This document shows, piece by piece, positions 46,527-58,700 of a stretch of DNA of 64,000 nt. The number at the start of each line of letters is the position of its first letter. The stretch's first letter is position 1. The position numbers were made by a program, and so were the translations under genes. A model generated the notes under the pieces. It did no database searches and was not told where the DNA came from. It worked only from the letters and a program-made list of their open reading frames with translations. The stretch lies in the NCBI RefSeq assembly GCF_900496995.4, contig NC_044014.1, positions 6,646,001-6,710,000 on the forward strand, written 5' to 3'. The DNA comes from Aquila chrysaetos chrysaetos (taxonomy: Eukaryota; Chordata; Aves; Accipitriformes; Accipitridae).

Positions 46527-49500
46527 GTGAGCGCGGGCCGGGCGGGGCCGGGATCCTCTCAGCAGCCACCCGGCCGCCGGGAGGGCGGCGGGACGGGGGC
46601 TTCCCCTCACGGGGTGGCGGCGGGGCGAGGCCGGGAAGGCCCGGGGGAAGCGGGAAGAGCAGCGAGGGCGGGCGGCCGCTTGCTCCTTCCCCGGCGGGAG
46701 CGGGCGGGAGACGCGTTGCCGAGGCCTCCGAGGGGGTGCGCGGCCCTCGCCGGCGCCTGGGGGTCCTGTCCCGGAGCTGTGCCCGGGCAGCGAGGTCTAC
46801 CTCGGTTTGGCAGGCCGGTTGGGGGAAAAAAAAGTGAAAACAATACGTATTGGGGGTTTCAGGAAGAAGGCGTGCTGGCTGCGTGTGTTACCGATCAGTG
46901 GTAGTATTACCAGGGCTGTCAGCTGAAGCTGCTTCTGTGCTAGGCTCGATTTGAACTGAAAGCGTGCTGAAATAAAAATTTCCGCGGTGAACATAAAGCA
47001 GAAAGCGGTACCTCGCCTCCTCCACTTTCTAGCTGGGTGTATTGCAGCGTTTCAGAGCTTTTCCTCACTTCTAAGGGTGGCTGTGTTCATCTTGGTTTGC
47101 CTGGAAGCGTATAAGGGGGGAAGTCAGTGCAATTATAAGGGCATAAAGTAGTCTAAAATGCAGTCATTTGCCCAGAATAGAAGTAAATGTTGAAATTGCT
47201 TACTGCGTTAGGAGAATGCTGAATAGAAGCCTGTTACGTGAGGCTAATACGCCTGTAAATGTGTTTTGTTTTGTAGCCCAAAATGTTCCAAACTCTGATT
47301 GGGAAAAGAAGGTAACCGAATACTTCAAGGAGAAATTAAAAGAAAATAATGCTACTAACTGGGTGAGATTGTTTTATTCTTTTAGAGTTATGCTTTTCTT
47401 AAGTTTCATTCTTTTATTTATTGCAGTGACATGCTTTTGAGAAGTTCTTCCTTTTCGTGTTAAGTACACCTCCAAATTTTAGGCCTAGACTTTATGATAC
47501 ATTATTTACATCTCAGTTGCTTTAATCTGTGTGTAAAGCAAAAATGTAATATCCTGACCGAAACCAGAGAAGCCAATCCACTCGTCTTCAGTGTACTGTT
47601 TTGCCCTGGGCCGCAACTGCTGAATGCTGCCTATTTGTAGTACAATCCAGTAGATGGCAGGAGTTGACAAATACTGTCATTTTTTAAAGTGCTAATGCCT
47701 GCCCTGTCTACTCTGAGTCTGCAGCAAATGTTTGTACACCACAAGTTTCTGAACTGCTTCTCTCATGATCTTTAATGCGATGCTGCAAACTTTGTGTGGG
47801 TTGAATAAATAGCTGCTTGGGCTTCCAGGTTTTAGTAAAAAATACTTTCTGCTAAAACTGTGCCTTACTGGGCTGGATCAGGCCTGGTTTTTGCGGTTTA
47901 GCAAGGAAGCTATGCTTTAGACGTAAACATGAAGCATGCACACTTGAGTTCAAAAGCTGATATATTTCTAAAAGGCTGTGGCGAAAATGGCATCGTGGAA
48001 CACTGCTAAGTGAATTAGAAACTTTCAAATCTGTTCTACTTATTGCTAAAAAACAAGTGAAAATTATTGGGTTTCTTTTTTTCTTCCTCTGTCAGTGAGA
48101 GTATTCTGTAATTAATATTTCAATGACAGTTTAAATCGAGGTGTAAATGGCAAAATTGTGTTAAATTTACAACATTAGAAGGAATTGAAAGCACATTTTC
48201 TTACTCAAGAGAAACATGAGGGAATATATGTTTGTTTGTTAAAATGCCATTTCCTATAGGGCCACGTCTGGTTTTTGTTGCATTTTAATATTGGATGTGT
48301 GTTTTTTTCCAACAAAGAGGTTATCTGCAAAACCAGAAAACTCTATTCTTATTGCAAGTCTCATTATTTCAAGTTATACCACATGCCTGGGCGTTGATTT
48401 TTTCCTTCTGTTTTTCCATTGTCATGTAAACATATGTGAAAAAGACTCTCCCAATGTGGACTTGCAAATTAACATACAGCTTTTCCATGGCCTTTTGTTA
48501 TAAGAAATTGTGCATGCAATTGCTGTAGTACCACTGGTACATAATACATGGTAAAAGTGCTGTTAAATAGGAATAAGATAAGTAATAAATTCTATTTAAT
48601 ACCTCAGCTGCAATAATTCCCAGTTTAAGAATTACTTTCAAATGATGTACAGGTTTTCATACGGTTTCAATGACTGAAATGCATTTCTTTTATAGTCAAG
48701 TATCGGGATTAAGAAATGAACAGGACTGGTGGCTTAGGAACTGGAAGAATTTGGGAACTGTTACGTGTCTGATAATCGTAACTATTATCTGTAACAGCTA
48801 TTGCAGAAACTTCTGGTGTTGAGGTATACACACTTTGTTACTGCTTGGATTAGGGCAGGAGATGTACTCAGAAAATATTAAGTATGTTACCTGATGAGGC
48901 ACTGAATTGTCAGAGGCAATTAATCATATCAACAGCAACAATATGGGGTTTGAGGCAAGTAACTGAACAGTAGGACATACTGGATGATCAGAGAATAAGT
49001 TGGTGACAGCTTTTGTGGTGGTGTTGGCTTACTTCAGAGCATTTCCTAATATATACCAGTTGTTTAGAATAAGGTCTTTTTTTATAGGTTCCATCACTGA
49101 ATGATGTTCCCGTACATTACCTAAAACCCAACAGTTTAGTGAAATTTCGCTGCATGGTTCAAGATATGTTTGATCCTGAGTTCTACATGGGAGTATATGA
49201 AACAGTTGACCCAAACACAAATGCACGTGTAAGTGAAATACTGATTTATTATTTTAGTAAATGTTTATAATTTTGTCCATTCTAGTCCTCATATTTCTCT
49301 AGTTTCTGAGTTAAACCATGGAGTCTGGGCACTATTTAATAGTAACTGTATGGCTCAAATGGCATCAGTAATACATCACTTCTTACATTTCTGTTGAGGA
49401 GTAAAAATCACTAAAATAATGAAAGCTTCGGCAGTATGCCTTTGAGGGACTTTCGGCTGCAGTGATTTTGGTACGAGTAATTCATATTCAGGATGCTGTC

Positions 49501-52500
49501 AGAAACAGAATGATTGCATTGCCTTTTCCTTCTTGACAGGTTTTGCATTTTGGTAAATACAGAGATGTGGCAGAATGTGGGGTAAGTTATACAAGTTATA
49601 TGAATTTTGAGATGAAACATTAGACAGAAAGATGCAGCTTTTAAGCACAGTATAGCTTATTTGGTACTCGCCAATGGATTCCTGGAGACTAATTTTGCAT
49701 TTTAAGAGCAATCTCAGGTTTGGAAAGCAGAGTATTCTTAACTGCTCACCGGCATTCTAAGTAAGCAGGCTTCAAGCTGTTTCTGTTGTATTTAAAATTT
49801 ATTTTGCTTGGGGGGCGGGGGGAGCAGAGAACTGCTCTTGATCTTGAAAAATCCTGCTATGGAAAACAATTTACTTTTGGTAGTGCAGTGCAATTAGAAT
49901 CAAAGCATTATAGATACAGACTAAGTATAGACACTTATAGATACAGTAAGTGAATCCTTACTGGATTCACTGTTTCATGAGTATTAAGTCTTGTATTAAG
50001 TATCAAATTAAGTATGTAGTCTTGCATGTTTGTTGTAACTTCTGGCTGAGTAACTGAATCTGTGGGATTAATTTCAAAAATGAAAACAAACTCTAATCAG
50101 ATTTTTAAAACAAAAACAAAATTTCTTTTGGTATTCTAGCCTCAGCAGGAAATTGATTTGAACTCCTCACAAACAGTCACCTCGGAGAGACAGACTTTCT
50201 ACTGTGTTCCAGTGCCTGGCGAATCAGCATGGGTGAAAGAAATATCTTTTTTGACTGAGCTAGTGCTCTGTTATAAAAACAGTGATCACCAACTAATTCA
50301 TTAGATTTAAGGAGACAAGTTTATTTAAAGATTCTTTTCTTTTGAGTGAATCAGGAGAGGTGGTAGGTATAGAAAAAGTAATAGGGAAAAATTGGTGGTG
50401 TGCTATATGCACAAAGAGGATGCAAATGAATTTAGGAGCATTGCTTTTTGATTTAGTAGGGATTTGGACTAGATTTTCTTGTTTGCTTGGGAGGGTCTTG
50501 AAAATTTCTGTTAATTTCTATTTGCAAATGCTTAGAAAAAGAGAAATTTCAATTGACCCATGGACATTCCATTGGCATTTTCTGATTAAACCAGGACACT
50601 GTTATGTAGTGAGTGTCTCCTACAAGAACCTGTAAAAACACCTGTAGCTGAGCATGTTAAGACAATAATTCCTGGAAAATTGAAGTATTGTGGTTTTAAT
50701 AGTTTGACCACAGTATGTCATTTTCTCAGTTAGTACAGGAAACATTTTGGGGAGAAACAAATTATCTTTAGTTTCTCCTAGTAAATGGAAGTTGAATTAT
50801 CTGAGTGGAATGGATACAGGATGCTTATTAGGAATTTTATATTCTTTTCTCCTCCAAGGGATTGGGGGAGAGGTCTAGAAAACCTAAGATATGTTGCATT
50901 TTGTAAAAAGATAAGAATTTTATGGTAAATCTATAATTATTTGATATTTCATATTTTGAGTTCAGAATTTAAGAAAACTGCTACTTGTCATTGGCACAGA
51001 ATGCCAGTGCAATTTTTAAATTAAGCTAACACAATTTTTGCAATAAAATGATTGATAGGAGTTAGTCTTTGAATGAAACTTGCAGCAATGTAAATTTAAA
51101 GTGAGACGGACTATTATGAAAATAGCGAACACGATTTCAGTCTTTGCCCGTCATGCTAAGAAAAGGAAAAGTGTATTAGCTTTTTCAAAATTCATTTACA
51201 AGTGTAGTATTGCTAGTATCTTACAAGTATGTGAACATTTTCTGTGTGTTTAAAGTAATAATAGTAATTATATCAGCAAGTCTTTAAATACTGTTACAAT
51301 GTCTGTTCTTTAGGGTTGAGATATGGGAGAGAAAAAATTCTTGAGATTGAGTTGTACCTGACCATAAGCATGTTCTCTGGGCAGAAAAAAAACCACCTTT
51401 TTTAGAGATTGATAGTGGAATAGCACTCAGTGTTTTTTAGTTTCTATTTTCAACAAAGCCAATGACTGCTGTATACTACTTAAGCAGGTAATTTATGTAT
51501 CTAAAGAGATGACGTCTAGATAACAATTTGAATCATTATTTTAATGTTTTGCTCAAAATAGGATAATAGCATTTTGTTTTTAAAAAAACAAACAACTTGC
51601 TTTGCTTGAATTTTCTCAGCTGAGTCTGTGGTTGTCCTTAATCTGCAATTTTACGCATATATTAGTGCAAGCCAAGCTCGAGTTAGTCCTTCAACATCCT
51701 ATACACCAAGTCGCCACAAGAGGAGCTATGAGGAAGATGAAGATATGGATCTACATCCATCTAAACAGAAAGAGCAACATATGGGTAATAGTCGTTATTG
51801 ATGAATAGTTATTATATCTTTCTGGAATTTGCAAAAATTTCATTTTTAAAAACTGAAATATTTGCAATTGTTTGAATCGGTCATGTTGTTGCAGCCTTCA
51901 TAACTAATCCAGTGGCTTTGTTGAAGTCATCAGTGGTTTAAATTGAAGTAGTGTGGGAGAGCCTACACATGACTTGTTGGTATTACTTTCTAGAGTTAAT
52001 TCCTAAAATTATTATTTTGTACAGCAGCACTTCTGTATTGTCTTTTTATGTAACAGCACACAAACAATTTATAGCTGCAGGCTGAAATTTAGGAGTTCTT
52101 GTTTAAATTCCCACTCTATTGCAGATTTCACGGTAATCTGGAGAAAATCATGTAATCATGTCTGTCTCATACTCTGTGTGTGGATCTTACTGTCTAATTT
52201 GAAGCCAAACTACCTGTCAATTAGGTGTCACTTTGCTCAAACAGTAGTATACATCTAAAATACATCTTCCAGCCTTACCTTTTTTCTAATATAATTTACT
52301 AATCCAACTTCATAAAGGAACCAGATTAGTACCAGACACTTGTAGCATCCTGAAGAAAGCTATTAAACCTTTTAAGAGGATGGTATTTCAAACACTAGCA
52401 GTGTTCAGATGGCGTACAGTTCTTACTTATGTTGTAATCGCTCCGTTAACTACTTGTTTTGATGCTCATCTGTGGAGATGCCACTTAAACTGGCATGGGG

Positions 52501-55500
52501 GTTTTCTTGGAGATTTTGGCAAGTTTTCTTTTGAACAAGAGAAAGTGGTTAGCTTAAAATTGTCGGTCCTGTTAAAGAAAAAAAAACTGTAGAAGCTATT
52601 GCTTGCTTTTGTTCGGTGTTCTATGTCTATCGCGTTCATTAGCTGAATTCAGGTTTTTCCTTTTTTATTCTTATCAGTTTGCAAGATAGTTTAGACTGTT
52701 TTGTCCTCATACTCAGACCAATCAATTGTAGAAAAGATTTTTATAGCTGCTTTACTGCTGAAAATCTACAGAGATTTTTAATGTAAACTGTTTGTTGATG
52801 CGTACTCACACCTTTAAGAACTATCTAGTTTCTTAAAATGAGATGCGGAAAAATATTACCTCTGCATTCCTGTGGAATTTAGAAAAAAATTTTAAGCATT
52901 ACATTTTGAAAATCAGATTTCTGGCCATGTTTGGGTTTCTAAGACACACAGATCTTTACCGTTACTCTCACTCACACTTAACTTGATAATATAAAATAGG
53001 CATTTGTGAGATTTTTCTATTCTGTTTAAGAGTATCTTCTGTCAAATACATTGCATTATTAAGTATTTTTGTTTTGTTAAATTAGTTTAATTCTGTGTTG
53101 CTCACTGAAGAAAGTTGTTCACTTTTGCATTTCTGTTTAAAGAGCCTATGAATCCTGTATTTTTCAGGTAGTGGAGGTGATATCCATGGATGTGTGGAGC
53201 CAAAGAGATTAGAAACAGAAGCTTCTGCAGGTCATCATCTCATTTCTCCCAACTGCTCCCCTCCACTTGACTTAAATTTTCCATTGCCAGGAGAGAAGGG
53301 ACCAGCATGTCTTGTAAAGGTAACAAAAGTGGAGAGATGATGAGCATGGCTGTGGTCTCAGTGAGGCAGTCAGAATCTGAAGTTAGAATGTAAGTAGTTA
53401 GTCTTGCATGGTTTATAGGCACAGCAATTGTCTCTCAGGCCCAGAATTTTGTTTCTACAGATAATTACATTGTTTCTCTTCATGAGTGCTGTATTTGAAT
53501 TGCTGAAATCCTTCAATAGCATTTATTAGAGCTTGCACCTTCTCACTACACTTAAAAAAACTCCATTACTAGGTGCTTGAGCGTGTAGCTGGTATTGGCT
53601 CCTGGTATTTTGCTTTTAGGGTTTGTCCTCTAAAGGAAAAAAGTTGTGATGGAACAAGCCAACGTTTTTGTATTGTATTTGAAATAGTCTTTGATTCACT
53701 GGTATGCTATATTGACTATGAAACTTCCAACACAAAATTTCTATGCTGTTACTGTGTTGAATGCTCTCTTATTCAGCAAATCTTGAAATCAGATTAGAGT
53801 ACAATTCTTTACATTTCTGTATCAAAAGAATGCCAATAGGAAAAAGCATGCAATCATAGAAACTGATTTCTCCAATCTAAGCTTACTGACACTGAGGACT
53901 AGGAGAGACCTCTTCACACAAACTGTTCTCAGTCTACAGTTGAGTCTCCTGAGATTTTTTTCCTTTTGTCTGTGTGCAGTCCTGGATCTGGCCCATCTGC
54001 CTCCGTATTTTATTATTTTCTCTTTGTGGCAGGTCTATGAGAGCTGGGATAGCTTCAAAGTCAATGACGTTCTGGAGGTATATGGGATTTTGTCTGTGGA
54101 TCCGGTGCTGAGCATAGTAAACAATGAAGAGAGGTAAGGCTCCCTCGATGTGTGGTCCTGCAATGAAGGAAATTTTTATTTCAATGAGCAAAATATTTTG
54201 GCTGTCCCCTTAATACAGACAGGGAAATATGTAAATACATAACAATTAAGCTTAAGAGGTGAATTTTGTTGCTTAAAAAAAGCTTGATATGGAAAGCGTT
54301 AGATCTACCATCCTGTAAACTGAAGTCTGTTGTACTCTGGTACGTCCATACCCTTGGATACACAATGCATCTGGGTTCAGGTCGTTGAACAGTCGATAAA
54401 GCAGAAAGTGCTTCTATAGCTAAATGTTTTGTACTCTTTCATGCCTATTAAACTTTCAATGAATGAGTCAATAGTGCACAAAGCTTTCAAATAAGCTTTA
54501 AAATTATAAAATGTCCTTTTGAAATAATTTCTAAGTCCATGAAAGTTGTTACCATAAACAGTTCTGAAGAATATAAAAAAAAAACTTTGCATGTCTGCGT
54601 GGAGAGTGAAGGTGACCAAAATGAGTGAAAATAGGGTTGATTTTTTTCATTAAAGTGTATCATCACATTATACCACTGATAGAAACTTCCCATTTCACTT
54701 GCTGTTCTGCAGTTAGTTGCTTGACAAAATACAAACTGATTTAGAAGGACACAAGAAGTCAATTTTTAAAATAAAACTGTTGACCAATCTAACATATGTA
54801 CTACTGATGTCTTGAACCATTGCGCTTTACATTATTTGTTGGCGATTTTGTTTATCTTTCTGATAAATACAATATCAAGAGTGCAGTGCGAATCCTTTAT
54901 AGTGCCAGCTTCTCAGAAGTTAACTCAGCCTGGTCAGCTGCTTTTGGTTATCATCTGTCTGACAGCTAATCCCAGAGTGACAGCTCAGTTGGTCAGTCAT
55001 AGGTTGTTGGGTTTTTTCCTGCACGTCATTCTATCGCAAATAGATAAAATGGTGGCATTTAGCAATGTTTTGAATGCAAACAAAAGAAATTTCTTTTAAT
55101 GGAAAGAGTGGATAGTCTGTTGGTGGACTGCTTTCAGCTTTTAAAACTGGTACAAGTTGATTAAATTTGTACTAAACTTTATTATCATTTGATATAGTCA
55201 CTTAAGGGATTTTAGTTTCTATTTCATTACACAACAAATTAAAACCACCTGGAAGGAATTTTGTAAGGCATCATCAGGGAGAGCAAAGCTTGTGTATCTG
55301 AACTCTTAAATTTAGAGGTAATACCTTCAAGTTTGAGCTGAGGTACCTTAGGATTTATTTGCTAATAATTTTTTTTACTCAGCCAGTGATATAGCTGTTA
55401 TGTGACTGTTTAGACAATCTTGTTGTTAGGCTCAGGAACCTGGTGGAATATGAAAATCCCACATGTGCATACACAGACAAATGTAATAAATCATTACCTT

Positions 55501-55706
55501 ATTTTCTTAAAAGTTACTGTTTAGACTTCATTCAGTACATGCTGGACAGAACAGTGTGTAACATTTTATTTGAAGCTACATCTTATTAAATGGTGCAGCA
55601 AATAATAAATGTGGTTTTGTGGTTTTGGGGTGTTTGGGTTTTGGTTTGGGGGGGTGTGGGGCTCTTTTTCTTTTTTTTTTTCTTTCTTTTTCTTTTTTTT
55701 TTTCTT

Positions 55707-55738
<32 letters not shown>

Positions 55739-58700
55739 TTTTTTTTTCCAGAAAAGTAAGATAGAATGTATTATTTTCAGAAAATAATAAAAATTTTTTG
55801 GTCAAGCATGCTTTGGCATTTTGATATCATTATATAATTGTGATTCAGTATTTATGGTGTTTATAAAAATCACAAGAAGGTAGTTTGAATATGGGAGGAG
55901 TTACCATGAGCTGGAAGCGGATGTTGTTTGTTCTGATGTGCTCTTTTCTTGGCCTGGTTTCATCTGCTCTTAGTCAGATGGAGAGAAATTTGTGTGGAAT
56001 GTTTCTAAGTCCAGTTGTGCTGTGCACTTTCCTAGGGACAGCTCAGCCCTTGATCCTATGGAGTGTATGGACACGGCAGAAGAACAGAGAGTACACAGTC
56101 CTCCAGCCTCATTAGTCCCCAGAATCCATGTGATTTTGGCACAGAAATTACACAACACATTAACCCATTACTGCCTGCCTGCCTTAATGAAGAGGAGAGT
56201 AAAACCTGTGAGTATCTGAACTTGGCACCTCTCTGTGTAAGCTGTAAATGTGCGGTTTCCTAGTATATCTGAACAAATAGTTCTTTGCTCAGAGGCAAAT
56301 GCATCGATGGCAGGGCTTGAATTTAAATCTTGTTAAGTGGAGGAACCATTCAACACTACAGAACTGGACAAGATACAAGTGTTTGTGTTTATGTGATGCT
56401 TAACATCTTTATTTTTCCCAAATAAATGTGATTTATATGAAACTTGATTTTGCATTCTACGTGCCCAAGGATTTTACCAAGTTTTTCAGCCAAAAGATTT
56501 TATTTGTTTTCAAATGGAGTAGCGAATTGCTGGAAAATTAGATTTCCATTTTAGTATAACAGTGAAAATAAGAAACATACCGACAACATAACGAATCATA
56601 ATACTGTGAAGAAAATAAGGCAATTCTGGTTTTAAGCAACTATGCTATTCCTTGTGGCCTATTTGACTGTTATTTTTTTTGTCATTGAATTATTGCATGC
56701 AAACCTCTAATTGGTATTTATCACCTTCTTCCTTGTGTGCCTTCTGTTGGTTGTCCTGAGCTGTGCTATGTGTAAAGGGTTTTTTTCTGCCTTTAATATA
56801 GTATGGATAGGCTATCAGTTTTAGAAATTTAGCTCCAAACTTTACAGCTTTCTGCAAATGCATTACACAATATCTAATTAAAAAAAAGAAAGCATTTCCA
56901 AGGAAATGTTTAGTGACTCAGGTTATCCAAAGCCAGTAATTGCTCAGCTGGAAAACCAATGAATGTTTATTTTTCCTAGACTGCTGTGGAGTAACCATTT
57001 TTCTTCATCAAACTGTAATGGAAAGTAAAATTTATATAGGGGGAAGAGGGTGAGGAACAGCACATTTTCTGACATTTGTTGTCTTCTGCTCTTTTATCAG
57101 TTGTTTCTAATTTCATGTCTGAGCTGTCACCAGTGAGAGCAGAGTTGCTTGGGTTCCTCACCCACGCGCTCTTGGGAGACAGTTTGGCTGCTGAATACCT
57201 TATATTGCATCTCATCTCTACAGTGTAAGTATTTAGATGTTTGCTGAGAATTTATATATTTACCTTTTAAAAGAAATCTCCTTTTCTGGAGTTCTGCACC
57301 ACTCTGCAAATAAATGGCAGAAATAGCTTAAGTACTTATTCCAGTAGTACTTTGTCCAGCTAGAGTTGTCCTGTCATAATAGACACAGTAAACAGATTTC
57401 ATTGTGAAATAACAGTAAGTTTTGTTAAAAGGCCGGTTTTGTGGCAGTGTATCCTCAGTGTTCTTTGAGAGCTGGACAAAATCTCCAGGATACACTTTTA
57501 AACAGAGGTATGAAAACATGTTTTTAGCTTCTTTTATTGAATAGGACATGCAGTTGACTTCTTAAAGATGGCATTTACGAACTGCAGTAATTATTCTTTA
57601 GGTATTAAAAGATACTGAAAGGTACATTCTGGGAATTTGTTTAATTAAATGTAGACATATGTTTAATGGTAAGTTCAAGTGACTCCCATTTAGCACGTGA
57701 TAGAAATATACACCTGAGCTGATGCTGTAGCTGAATGTGCATCCATTGTGATCTGTCATTGTGGCTGATTAAAGTGGATTTGCTTAATGTTCTCTTACGT
57801 TGGTTTAAACTGTCACTGAATGAAAGAGCAGCATCCTTTGACTCATTAAAATTTCAGGTGTGAAACTTCAGACTATGTTTTGATTAGATTAAGTATAGTT
57901 GTCAGGCTCAAATTTAATTTTACTCTTTAAAATGAAAATTGATTCCATTTTCTTAAAAAAAAAAAAAAGTAATCATTTCTTGGTAAATAAACTACTTGTT
58001 TTATGGTTTTCAAAAATTCCATTCTGCTACAAAGTGAGTAGTACAGCACATGTTGTTAAACAGAAGTGTTTACAGAGCTGTAATTGGATTCAGCATGTTA
58101 CCTTTCTCATACCTGCAACTGATGTGTAAAAAGCCATAAGAGATTTCTCAGCCTCAGCGAGAGAGGTGGTATCAAGATAGATCCAACCATAATGCCATGG
58201 CAGCATAATTATGAGCTGAAAAGATTTATGGTGGGTTTATGTTTACAGTCTGCCCTGAACCCTTGTCTTCATATAAATATAAGTACTTCAATATCAGTAT
58301 GCGTTGGTTTTTTTTTTTATTCTGTGCACACTTCGTTCTTTCTAGTGGGACTGTGAATGCTCTAACACTTAGACTAGAATGTGTTTTCTCTCTTAGCTGA
58401 TATCACAAAAAAGTTGAAATTTGTCAAGAATGGGGAGAAGATATACAGTAAGAAGAGGGAGAGGAAAGCTGAGGGCAGGTAAAGGAAATGAACAAGCATG
58501 ATAAGCAGGGAAATTGAGATTGGGCAACAAGAAAGGAAAAGGATGAAGTGTGTTTACTGAGTAACAATAGAGCACAAGGAGAACGGAACGCCTGGAAGGC
58601 ACATTGCAGGATCTCAAGCACTATAAATGTACTGCTTTTGTGCAATCCTGCAAAGCCTTCCAAAGCAACCTTCAGCCTAACTTAGCTCCTTGGACACTGG

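Larger units (their letters stand above)
45770..46830. promoter_or_regulatory. CpG island and bidirectional promoter of SEC23IP and MCMBP
   Basis: A sharp jump to very GC- and CpG-rich sequence in an otherwise AT-rich window, covering exon 1 of both genes. The start codons (46172 minus, 46469 plus) are 297 bp apart, so both 5' UTRs and the core promoter share this stretch. No TATA box is visible, as expected for housekeeping CpG-island promoters. CTTTCCGCC and GTGACGCG at about 46216-46264 could be E2F- or CRE-like half sites, not certain. Confidence 0.9.

Noticed and set aside
45518-46904. Several Pro/Arg/Ala-rich frames over the CpG island
   Set aside because: CpG-rich DNA lacks stop codons by composition; only exon 1 of SEC23IP and MCMBP within it match known proteins.
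48890-48966. C/D-box snoRNA-like pattern (CTGATGA ... CTGA) in MCMBP intron 2
   Set aside because: The C box has a mismatch at its first base, no terminal stem forms, and no C'/D' pair is evident.
50233-51665. A GT-AG reading of MCMBP intron 5 (GTGAAA donor, ATTAG acceptor)
   Set aside because: It joins to a TAG after six codons and drops conserved residues, while the AT-AC reading preserves phase and homology.
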